Positions 22,301-32,060 of a DNA stretch of 64,000 nt are shown one piece after another. The notes under the pieces were generated by a model. The model was not told where the DNA came from, made no database searches, and worked only from the letters and a program-made list of their open reading frames with translations. The first letter of the stretch is position 1, and each line of letters begins with the position of its first letter. Source of the stretch: Sarcocystis neurona (lineage: Eukaryota; Apicomplexa; Conoidasida; Eucoccidiorida; Sarcocystidae); contig KL647313.1 in assembly GCA_000727475.1 (NCBI GenBank), positions 849,665 through 913,664 on the forward strand. The letters run 5' to 3'. A program made the position numbers and the translations under genes.

Positions 22301-23217
22301 CCGCAGTTGCACTCAGACGGAGATGCGTGTAGTCATGTAAAATTTGTTTCGTTCTCGCTGTTGTGAGCCTGAAAGAACCGCTAAAGACCAAGACGACAGA
22401 ATAACAGTCGCTACCTCCATATTTGTACATGCAAGTATACACACGGTTATGAATATATCTGTCCACTTACGTATCCACGTACCTACATTTTTATATCCAC
22501 GCATATAAACTCACGCGTGCATCTCTCCAACTGCGTCCTTGCTAGCAACGGAGGTGCACCGCGCGAAATAGCAGACCTTACGGATAATTAACATATAAAC
22601 ACTACGTGCCCCATACGATTCTGCACCTACGTGAATTCACGAATTTGTTTGTTCCTACATATATGCACATATATATATACATATATATAACATGGATATC
22701 TGATTTGTATCAGTCACCGTAAAGGTGTTAAACGCAGCTCACTGACCAGCTGCAGCGTTTGACTCGTGCAAACGTGTCTACACAGGCGTAGAGTGGAAGA
22801 TCCATATTTTACCCGGGCGTATTCTCACCCGCTTAAGACGCCTGTACACCCACACGTATGCAGACGCACTTGGACATACATATATGTGTACACCTCTGGC
22901 AATTCGTTTAATTCTTTCCCCTTATACACCTTCCAAGTATACGTATGTGTGGATAACGGTAGCAATACGCATGATTATCTCTTAATATACGAGCCTCTCG
23001 CACCGATGCTCCTGCCTTGGGAAAGATATGTACATTGTATGAACGCGTGATGCGCACCACCTGTGAGATACATATACACACATCACGACTCATACCTCAG
23101 GATCCATGTACTCCTTTATCCCGATGAGGTTTTTTCACTTAGAGATTCCTTCTGTTAAAAGCTACCATCAGGCGGTCCGAGGAAACTACGTGTGACAGCC
23201 GAATGTCGGTACCGCTG

Positions 23218-23463
23218 AGTACGAATAAAAATAGATATGCGTGCACGCGTGTATGCATACCGTTTGAAGGGTTATTTCTGATCACCTTCGCATGCTTATG
23301 AAGATGATGCCGACCGTGCTTCAATAAACGACTCATACAGCGTAGTACGAATAAAATTAGATATGCGTGCACGCGTGTATGCATACCGTTTGAAGGGTTA
23401 TTTCTGATCACCTTCGCATGCTTATGAAGATGATGCCGACCGTGCTTTAATAAACGACTCGGG
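23218..23463. repeat. 126-bp tandem duplication
   Basis: Two adjacent copies start at 23218 and 23344, an offset of exactly 126 bp. Across the roughly 115 bases that can be aligned I see only two substitutions (A/T near the start, C/T near the end). The near identity indicates a recent duplication. The unit is 42 codons long, so a minus-strand open frame passes through both copies uninterrupted, but nothing else suggests that frame is a gene. Confidence 0.9.
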
Positions 23464-24948
23464 CACACCAGCTGTATGACACGAACAAAAAACAGGCATA
23501 CACATGCATGCGCGGATCTGGGTATATTCGTGCAGCCATAGGCGTGCGTCGTTACTCTCATTACTCCTTTTCTCTCCGTCTGAGTACTTTTACGGTGGAA
23601 AGGGAGAGGAAACTCTATGAATGACTGGTTTCCACCAGTTGCAGGGGCGAGAATGAACCATGAGCGAGAATATAGCATGCAGCGCGTTATTGTGTGCTCC
23701 TGAAATTTCTCGGGGTAGGACAGCAGCAGACACTTCATCTCCTCTCCTATACCCTTTTCTTTCTTTCTCGTAGAATAGAGTGCTGCCTTCTCCGTTCCTG
23801 TCCCTCCTACAAGGTGGTCCTGTCTGTGTTCGCGTCTTCCCTTCCGTTCTATTCGGAGGAGACGCATCAAGTCCCGTCACCGCGTTTCCGCACCTTTGTG
23901 CACAATTAATTACGACCATCATTCTCCGCATTGTTGTACATTTTCTCCCTTTGTCGGAAGCGATACTTTTCCGCAGGTTGACCCTCCATGAGGGACTTTC
24001 CAGGAGCAGTTTTCGGTATCCGCGGTCCGGTTCCTGTCTGAGTTGCATCACCGTTTCTATATCTGCTGACGTCGTCGTCCTTTCTCAGTCTTTCACGTCC
24101 TTTTTCTCTTTAGCCCCAGCCGCCTCCACTCGCTTTCCGTCGGACCTTTTTCCTTGTGTGAGACGCTGCTGCTGACGCCCAAGGTTTTCATCTGGAATTT
24201 TGGTTGACAGGCGCACTGGCCTACACTCTCAATGGCTTCTTTTCAACGAAGCGTCTCGTTTGTATGCCCTCCTCCGTCGACTTTGTACTCTTCACCGTCC
24301 TTTTCACTCTCTGCCTGCAGGAGTCTAATATTCAACCTATACCTTGTTTTGAGAGCAGCTGATCCACCAGTAAATGGTGTCCTTTTGCGTATACTGTTGA
24401 GGAAATTTTACTCCGCCGTTCTGCCAGTATAACCACCTCTCTCTGCCCTACCACTGTCTGCTGCCGTACTTCTCAACCGTCCATACCGCAGACACAGTTC
24501 ACAGCGCGGCGGTAGATGTCCTTGGCTTGTGTGTGTATAGGTACATGTACGTCTGCACATGGAAACATACGGGTATGTATACAATCAAATACATAGATGT
24601 GTACATACACGTCATACATATGTACGTACACACACATAAATATACACGCATACATACATATATATATATATATGAAAATGTACACGTAAATATATATACA
24701 TATGCATGTGGACAAAAGTGTATGTATACGAAAGTATGAGTTGTCGTGGGAATGAAGCGACCACTTTTTTGTCGTTGTTTGTGTGCGGGGTGCCCCAACT
24801 CAAGGTGCACGTCTTTGTCGTAAAAATGTGTCTCTTTTACTTTCCTCTTGACATCTCTGAACAACGAGTGGACCTTCTGATGCCTGTTGACTTTTCGAGC
24901 GACGCGTCGCATCGTGGTGGTCCCGGAAAGTCACCTTGACACAGTTCC

Positions 24949-24962
24949 GGTGTATGTACACC
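24949..24962. repeat. GGTGTATGTACACC palindrome-family site
   Basis: Member of the dispersed family, followed by AGAAG. It lies about 410 bp upstream of the capping-enzyme ATG. A sister site, AGTGTATGTACACT followed by CGAAG, is at 25067-25080. Confidence 0.8.
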
Positions 24963-25066
24963 AGAAGCGGTGTGTTTTTTGGGACGTGTCTCTGCTTCTT
25001 GACAGTTCTGGCGCGGAGGTATACTGGCTCGAACGGCAGGTGGGCGCTCCCATGTCCGACCGTTTC

Positions 25067-25080
25067 AGTGTATGTACACT
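25067..25080. repeat. AGTGTATGTACACT palindrome followed by CGAAG
   Basis: Second family member in the 430 bp upstream of the capping-enzyme gene. Whether the pair has a promoter role is unknown; the position alone is suggestive. Confidence 0.8.
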
Positions 25081-25374
25081 CGAAGTGGAAGAATATGTAT
25101 CGCAGCCTTCTCTACCTGACTTCGTACTCCGCGACAGTACATGTACCACCTCTCTGTGTATGGACCTGTGTGTGGGCATACTACAGATACAAGAAGGCAG
25201 TCGTAGCGAGAAGGACTGAAGAAGCGTCAACATCTTCTTCAGCATTGTCTGTGTGTATAGGTACACGTGTACATATATATATATATATGCAGAGGAATAA
25301 ATGGTTGTCTGACTCTGTTATGCTTGTAGGTGTACACGTGTGTTTGCGCGTTTACCTGCCGGCCAGAAAGAGCC

Positions 25375-27642
25375 ATGAAGGCGCAAGCGCAGGACCCGTG
25401 CCTTTTTTCTGCAGTAGCAGCGACAGACGGGTTTGCCAGGCCGGCGGCGATGGACATTGCTGCGGGTGTGGGGCAGCAGCAGTGTTTTTCATTTGTCCAT
25501 GCTGCAGCAGCAGCAACAGCAGCAGCAGCTTCTGAAGCGGCTGCAGCAGGCGTCACAGCTGAAGAAAGAGCAGCAGCAGACCCGCTCAAAACAGCAGTAG
25601 TACATGCCAGTGCTGCCCCAGCACCCGCCGCAGCAGCCGCAGATGCCACTGCGGCAGCAGCAGCCTCCACAACGGCAGCAGACTGCACGCCGAAAACAGA
25701 GGCAGCAGACCTCACAGCAGACCCCCCCGCAGCAGTAGCGGCAGACCCTACAGCGGCAGTAGGAGCAGGTCGCGTGTCACCAACTGGAGCAGATGACTCA
25801 GCAGCAGCAGCAGCAGAATGCGGAGCCGCAGCGGCAGCGACTGCGACTCCAGCAGCAACGGAAGAAGAAGAAGCACCTGCGTCTAGGGCAGGACTACAAG
25901 TTACTTTTGCTTCCGAGTGTATCGACGGCGCACAGGCTCCGCTGTGCGATGCACTAGCCCTGGAGTTGGCGCAGCAACTCGAGTTGATCGTCGAAGATAA
26001 CGAATATCTGCTTCAAGCGATGGAAGAAGAATCGTCTGCTTCTGGTGCTGCTGCTGCGTCGCCGTCTGCCGCAGCAGCCGCAGCAGATCACACCGCCGCA
26101 GCGGAAGGTCCGACAGCAGCAGAGCAGCGCAGCAGAAGAGCCGCAGCCAATCCCTCAGGAGCAGCAGCAGCTACGAGATCAGCAAGAATAGAGAAGAAGA
26201 CGACATTGCCGGTGGAGCTCGAAATCGAAGGACGGCTGGGAGTGCTGCTGGATATGGAAACGAATGCGCGACTTTCTCTTCCTGTCACGTCGGTGGCGCT
26301 GTTGAGCAGCAGTTTCTGTCCACCTCGTCCTGCTGTTGCTGCGCAGCAACAACAGCGCAACGGAGGTGCGGCTGCTGCGGCTCCTCTGCGCTTTGATGCA
26401 GGCGTCAACGAGAAGCAATTTGGGACGCTGCAGCAGCTCATGGCTGCAGCAGCAGCCTCTCCGGGGGCTCCCAGCAGCAGCAACAGCAACAAGTCCAACG
26501 CAGAGACGGGAAGCGCAAAGAGGCAGCGGTCCCAGCAGCGGCAGCAGGAAACAGCAGCAGACTCCGCAGCAGCAGATGCTGCTGTATCTCCATCGCGTCG
26601 TCCTCTGGGGGTGGATGAAGTCGACGATGAAGGCAGCGACTGGGAGACGATCTACGACGAGGCACTGCAGGCTGCCCCATGTCCTGCTGCTGCTGCTGCA
26701 GGAGCACCTTCTGCTACCGCAGCTGTGGGGTCTGCAGAGACAGCAGACCCGCCTCTGCCAAGCCGCACCGGCGGAGAAAACAGCAGCAGTATGAGCAGCG
26801 AGAGCGGCAGCAGCAGCGCGCAGAGGAGGGGGACCGGAAAGGAGTGCGGCTGTGTGTTCTGCGCAGGGTCGGAGAGAGACGCGACAGCGCTGGAGCGGCT
26901 GCGTGTGGGGTCAGGATGGGAGGCTCTCGAGACGCAGGAGACAGAAGAAGAATACCACGAGTTCCCTGGGATGAGCGGCGCACGCATTCGTCTTTCGTAT
27001 GCACACCCGAAGCAGGCAGGAGCAGAGCCGCAGGCGGCCCTGTGGAAGGAAAATCTGCTGCAGTGGAACCTCTACACAGGGAAAGACAGCGGACAGGAGT
27101 GGCTCGAAGAGGACGCGAGCTGGAGCAGCAGCAGACGAGGCGGCAGCAGCAGAGGAGGAGGAGGCAGCGGCGGCCGTCGCGGTGTACGGACACTCGACTG
27201 TCGCGTGGCGGTGAACTTGGAGCACCACGTGGACGTGGCGGCGGCTGCAGCAGAAGTCGCGAGGAAAAGCAGCAGTTTTCTCCAAGCCGTCATAGCAGCG
27301 GGAGAGGGACAGAAGGCCGAGAAGCAGGAGTTGCTGCGGCGAATTCGTAAAAGGCACAGTTTTGTGCACGCAGCCGGCCTGCGCGTAGACCTCACCCAGG
27401 TCCACGTCAGCGGCGGGCCGCAGAGCGCAGCAAAGGCAGCTGCAGCAGGAAACCGAAGAAGAGCAGGAGCGGGGGAGCCGCAGGAGGAAGAGGCAGTTCT
27501 CTACGAAGTCGAGACGGAGCTGCGTCCCCAGCTCCTGCTGCAGGTAGAGAGAAGTGCCAGCAGCAGCAGCAGCAGAACTCCCTGCCCAGGGGCCAGGGCC
27601 AGAGAAGCAGACAACCACCCAGAGAAGGCAGCCTACACGTGA
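25375..27642 (+). CDS. mRNA-capping RNA 5'-triphosphatase, Cet1/Prt1 (metal-dependent tunnel) type
   Basis: Predicted to remove the gamma phosphate from nascent pre-mRNA 5' ends, the first step of capping, in the nucleus. The frame encodes 755 residues from the ATG at 25375; an upstream GTG in the same frame is unlikely to start translation. The N-terminal 270 residues are mostly Ala/Gln low complexity. The fold begins with VELEIEGRLGVLLD (about 280-293), matching the motif A strand with its metal-binding glutamates. RFDAGVNEKQF follows near 339, a GVRTL/RVAVNLE segment near 603-615 and RIRKRHSF near 660. Motif C is YEVETEL at about 710-716, just before the C terminus. The order and spacing fit the fungal/protozoan beta-subunit family (yeast Cet1, Plasmodium Prt1), enlarged by Ala/Ser/Gln insertions. 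It appears to be a single exon. It differs from the cysteine-phosphatase-type enzyme of animals. No guanylyltransferase is visible in the window. Confidence 0.88.
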   Translation: MKAQAQDPCLFSAVAATDGFARPAAMDIAAGVGQQQCFSFVHAAAAATAAAASEAAAAGVTAEERAAADPLKTAVVHASAAPAPAAAAADATAAAAASTTAADCTPKTEAADLTADPPAAVAADPTAAVGAGRVSPTGADDSAAAAAECGAAAAATATPAATEEEEAPASRAGLQVTFASECIDGAQAPLCDALALELAQQLELIVEDNEYLLQAMEEESSASGAAAASPSAAAAAADHTAAAEGPTAAEQRSRRAAANPSGAAAATRSARIEKKTTLPVELEIEGRLGVLLDMETNARLSLPVTSVALLSSSFCPPRPAVAAQQQQRNGGAAAAAPLRFDAGVNEKQFGTLQQLMAAAAASPGAPSSSNSNKSNAETGSAKRQRSQQRQQETAADSAAADAAVSPSRRPLGVDEVDDEGSDWETIYDEALQAAPCPAAAAAGAPSATAAVGSAETADPPLPSRTGGENSSSMSSESGSSSAQRRGTGKECGCVFCAGSERDATALERLRVGSGWEALETQETEEEYHEFPGMSGARIRLSYAHPKQAGAEPQAALWKENLLQWNLYTGKDSGQEWLEEDASWSSSRRGGSSRGGGGSGGRRGVRTLDCRVAVNLEHHVDVAAAAAEVARKSSSFLQAVIAAGEGQKAEKQELLRRIRKRHSFVHAAGLRVDLTQVHVSGGPQSAAKAAAAGNRRRAGAGEPQEEEAVLYEVETELRPQLLLQVERSASSSSSRTPCPGARAREADNHPEKAAYT

Positions 27643-29925
27643 AAAGAGGAAGAGAAGCAGCGAGGGGTGGGAGGGGGTGAGGGAAGCTACGACACAGAGA
27701 AACGAGTCAGAGGGCAGCAGCGGGGAATCTGCAGAAAAGCCGCGAGAAAAAGGCAGAGAAGGAGAACGCGAAGGGCAGCCAGACAAGCAACAGAAGTGTA
27801 GGCGTGTGTTTGGGGTGTCTAGACACCGCAGGGCCGGCGCAGGAGAAACAGTGACGAGAACAAGTCAAAGAAAATGCGGAGATGGAGAGCGCAGCAACAC
27901 CAGCAGAAGGAGGAAGAGGAAGACACGATAAACCAGACGCCGAAGAAAAGGAAGAGGGGGGATTGCTGCTAAATTCGTGTTTCCACAACAGAAGCGACCA
28001 AATGCACCAGGCAGCAGGTAGCTGAAAGGAAATTTAAGGAGGGCCGGTGTATACGCTCACGTATATATACATGTATACAGGTGTATGTACACCTATGTGT
28101 ACGTATGTATATATATATGTGTGTTTGTATATGTACGTATGTGTATACGCGTCTAGGTACATACTTATATTTTATATGTATCTGTAAATGAATGTATATC
28201 TATACATGGAGAATCGAAGATGGCACACGTGTATGTATATATAAATATGTATGTGTGTGTACACGTATATACGTGTGTGTATAACAACATAGGTACACGT
28301 GCGTGTGTATATATGTATATATATATATATGTATGTGTATATTTGTATCCACATATACTGTAGGAGAAGAAGCAGCAGCAACAAGCAGATAACGACGAAC
28401 GAGGAAGGAAGAAGAAGAGGCAGGTTGACAGGCAGACGTGTGCATCGGTGCCGCAGCAGCAGGAGGTGAAGGCGAGGCGGGGGGGACGCGACAAAGAGGA
28501 ACAAGAAGCAAAGAAAGAAGTGTGACGCAGGAGAAGCACGAAGGACCGCAGCTGACAAGAAAGGAGGAAGAAGAGAAGCCGCTGCGTAGGTCTGTGTGGG
28601 TTCGACTGACAGCAGCAGCAGCAGTAGCAGGAGAACGAGACGCACGTAAGCGCTGGCGAACTGCGTCCCAAGGACGGACCCAGAAGAAAAAGAAGAGGCG
28701 TAGATAATGCGAGAATGAAAAATAGGAGGAAAGGAGAAGGAAGAGAGAAGAATTTCTCCTGCATGCGCGGAGGTGTGTGGCGACGGCGGGGTGCGGCAGG
28801 AGAAGGAAGCCGAGTCCGCTTGAGCGAAGGATGACGTCATAGCGAGGAAGTTACTGCTGCTGCTGTGGAGTTGCTGCTGCTGTGGAGTTGCTGCTGCTGC
28901 GGCTTCGTCCGGGTCTGGCGTACTGCTACTGCGACGGTGTGGCTAGTGTGGGACGTGTACTGCTTTCCTTCCTCCCGTTCTTCTGCTGCTGTGGAAGCTT
29001 TTCTTCTTTGCTGCTGCACCCTCGCGCCAACGCGCCACAGTCGCTCTTGCTGCTGCTGCTTCTGCTGCTTCAGCTCTCTAGGTTATTCTTGGTCCCCCTC
29101 TGAACTGCTTCTGCTGCTTCTCCTTCTGCTCACGTCCATCCCGCCCGGCGCGTTTTCTTTCCGTTGACACCATCGCCTATCACGGAGCAGCACTCTTGCT
29201 GTTCTGCTGCTGCTGCAGCAAGGGCGAACACGCTGCTTTTCACTTGCTTCCCTTTGATCACTTCTTTCTTCTGCGGTCCGCTCTGCTGCTGCTACCCCAC
29301 ACTGCTTCCTCTTTTTCCTGTCCCTTTCCCACGACTCTCTCCTTCAAATTCTCCCCCACGCCAGTTCTCCTTCCTTGACTGCCTCTCCTCTCCTTCTGCT
29401 GCTTTTCTCCTTTTGCTGCTCTTCTGTTTCTGCTGCTCTTCTGCTTCTGCGTTTCACGCTGCTTCTTCGCTGCTGCTGCTCATTTTGCTTCTTCTTCGTC
29501 TTTGCTGGTGCTTCTTCGTTGGCCACCTGCCACTCCTCCTGCAGTTCCGCTTCCGCTCTTTCTTCACGTTGCTGCTGCTGCTGCTGCTTTGCTGTTGCGT
29601 CGACTTCTGCTGCGCTTCTGTCTCTGGTGCAGTTCTGATTCTTCTTCATCGTCACACTGCTTCTGCTGCTGCTTCCGCGTCCCCGTTGCTTCACCTCCCA
29701 CAGCTGCTGCTGCTTCTTCTTTCTCGGTGCGTCTGCTCTTCTTCGGCTTCTGCTCTTACTTTTCTGCGGGCCACTTGCAGCTCCCGCCTCAGCTGGGCTG
29801 CCGGCGTCTGCTGCGCCTTCTTCTTCTTCTCTTTCTTGATCCCTGCGTCTGCTTCTGCTGCGGGCGGTGGTGGTGGTGCTTCTCCGGCCTGTGAACACCG
29901 GTGTACGTTGCTGGTGCTGCTGCTG
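27643..29925. other. Downstream region of the capping gene and TA-rich spacer, then CTG-rich DNA
   Basis: 27643-27960 is strongly purine-rich on the plus strand and could be 3'-untranslated sequence. 28030-28360 is a TA/GTGTATG-rich spacer with a perfect GGTGTATGTACACC palindrome at 28080-28093. 28370-28830 is again purine-rich, and from 28850 the strand turns CTG/pyrimidine-rich. Frames in 28850-29925 exist on both strands and none is convincing on its own; they may hold 5' exons of the gene at 29926. Confidence 0.5.
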
Positions 29926-30363
29926 ACGGTCGAAGAGTCACCGACTGCCTGCTGCTTTGCGCGTGCTGCTGCTGCTGGTGCGCAGGCGGTGCAGCACAAG
30001 AAACAGACAGGAGATGCGGTGCCGCTGCTGGCTCTCTGCGAGTCGTTTCTCTTCGTTCTGTACGGCCTGGCAGCTCGGCTTAATACAGCAGCCGCGGCGG
30101 CAGCTGCAGAGGAACAGGAACGGCAGCAGCAGGCTGCAGCGGCAGCGGCGGCGCGAGGCGTGTTGGCGCTGAGCGACAGCTGCCGGCCATCTGCTGCTGC
30201 TGCTGCTCTCTATACCGAGTATCTGTCCCCGTGTCTGCCTCTGCTCGGCGACTATTGCTTCCGAGCTGTGGCTCCTGCTCTTCACCGAGCAGGCCAGCTC
30301 CCTCTCAAAAACTTCCTGCAGCAAGTCAACCCGGAGCAAGCGTCCTGCTACAGCAATGACACG
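29926..30363 (+). CDS. Candidate exon of an unrecognised gene
   Basis: This part of a longer plus-strand frame has ordinary protein texture: a hydrophobic LALCESFLFVLYGLAARL segment, an Ala/Gln run, then YLSPCLPLLGDYCFRAVAP and PLKNFLQQVNPEQASCY. No ATG opens the frame nearby, so it would be an internal or terminal exon. A GTACTG donor-like site follows at 30364, and translation then enters TA-rich spacer sequence, so the exon should end about here. The paired helices vaguely recall the second half of a glycolipid-transfer-protein fold, but the conserved Trp and His of that family are not present. I do not assign a function. Confidence 0.35.
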
Positions 30364-31240
30364 GTACTGGCCAGATCTACATCACCTCAATATATCTGTG
30401 TACGTATCTTCACGTGTACATATTCTACATCACCTCTACATATATACATCTACATCTCTTCACGTGCACATATTTATATCTGCAGCCATACATACATACA
30501 TTTACCCAGACATATATATGTGTATACGTGTGTAGAGAGATGGACGTACATTGATGGATATATGTGTGTGTGTACGTGTATCTCTATATGTGGATGAATA
30601 TCCTCCTGCAGATATATAGATATATATATACACGTGTGTATAGATTTACATTAAGAAGTATATACAAATGTGTATATAAATCAATATGACTCTACATGTC
30701 TCTAAGTCTGTATGCATGTTACATACCTATATATGCATCTATACATTAATGTCTACTCCTGTATATGTAGATGACTACGCCCATATATATATATATATAT
30801 TGATAGGTAGACGTAGAGATATAGATCTAGATATAGGTAGACATGTATGAGACACAGATGTAGATATAGGTAGACACGTATATTTATCCACCATGTGTAT
30901 GTGTGAGTAACTACACGCAGATATATATATATAGATAGATAGATAGACACGTATACACGTGGATATGTAGAGGTGAAGAGAGATTCAGAAAGTTTGCGTC
31001 CCGGCATATTTTTCTATTTGCAGAAGACAAGGACGTGTCTGTCGGCGCCACCATCGATGTGTGACGTCTCCTTTCTTCCACATATATATACGTATACATC
31101 CATCCAGTTTATATCACACATCTACATATAAAGTCGTATGGTATGTGTCCGTATATGTGTATACGTACGTACATATCTATACGTATAATCTCGCGTATTT
31201 ATACGTATATGTGCGTATATATATGTATTTATAAGTAGAC

Positions 31241-31271
<31 letters not shown>

Positions 31272-31300
31272 TATACAGACATTACATATGCAGGCATACA
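30364..31300. repeat. TATA/GTATA simple-sequence block
   Basis: Nearly 1 kb of (TA)n, TAGA and TGTATA repeats, with a (GA)n tract at 31255-31271. No gene seen. Confidence 0.85.
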
Positions 31301-32060
31301 CGTTTGTGTGCTGCTCTTGGTGAAAACTCTTCCCGGTGTTTACTTGAGCGGCTGCTGCTGCGACTGCTGTGGTCCACTACAGCTGCAGCTGCTGCTGCTT
31401 TCTCTGTGAAGCTCGTAGATCGATCCTGCGTGGGATCCCTGTGCTGCTGCTGGACGCACGTGCTGCGGCTGTCTTATACTCTGCTGCTGCCGCTACTGCG
31501 ACAACTACTGCTGCTAGTACTGTGCTGCTGGTGCGGGGGCTGCCTCTGCTGCGTATAATAGGCAGCACCTGCTGCAATAACTGCTGTTCCTGCTACTACA
31601 GCTACTGCTGCTGCTGCTGCTATTGCTGCAGCTGCCGTCGCTGCTGCTGCTTCCGTCTTGTTCCTGTTGCTGCTGCTGCCTCTGCTGTTGCTGCTGCAGC
31701 CCCTGCTGCTGTCGTCGTTATTGCTGCAGCTGCTGTTGCTGCTGCCGCATCTATTGTTGCCGTTGGTGCTGCTGTTTCTACTGCTGCTGCTGCTGTTGCA
31801 TGTGTACAGCATGCGGTGCTTCTGCTGCCCTTACACTGCTGCCGCCGCCGCCGTCGCTGCTGCTACAGGCGGCACTTGTGCCGCTGCCGCTGCTGGTGGT
31901 AGTGGGTTTTTCATTGGCCGCTGTTATTCACGTTGGGCTGCTGCAGTTTTCTCGCACCGCTGTTGTTGTTGTTCCTTCCCGTCACTACTCCACCTCTCCC
32001 TCTCCTGCCGCTACACCTGCACGTATACTGCTGTGTCTGTGTGAGTGTGCTCCATGTGTT
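31301..32060. other. CTG-repeat island, no gene assigned
   Basis: A short repeat-rich island. Cys/Leu/Ala homopolymer frames are open on the plus strand and Ser/Asn frames on the minus strand, as expected for interrupted CTG repeats. A non-repetitive segment at about 31395-31560 could be an exon of the gene at 29926, but splice sites are not decisive. Confidence 0.4.

Larger units (their letters stand above)
16437..25374. other. Repeat-poor (P) segment without a convincing gene
   Basis: Nearly 9 kb whose open frames are short and unlike the neighbouring genes. It holds TA-rich microsatellites (16676-16760, 16850-16905, 17540-17565, 17970-17990, 22660-22690, 24655-24675, 25270-25290), a (CA)n tract near 21490-21508 and a purine-rich stretch at 18300-18800. 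It also holds a pyrimidine-rich stretch at 23700-24450 and a 126-bp tandem duplication. Members of the GTGTACGTACAC palindrome family are concentrated between 18900 and 19770 and again at 24949-25080. I see no tRNA, rRNA or conserved protein. Small multi-exon genes could still be missed. Confidence 0.6.

Noticed and set aside
23139..23870. A 243-codon minus-strand frame through the 126-bp duplication
   Set aside because: Apart from the duplicated unit, whose length is a multiple of three, nothing suggests coding; composition matches surrounding non-coding DNA.
29344..29898. Minus-strand 184-codon Glu/Lys/Gln-rich frame
   Set aside because: Its composition follows from the pyrimidine-rich plus strand. 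A second minus frame is equally plausible over part of it, and no start context or domain supports it.
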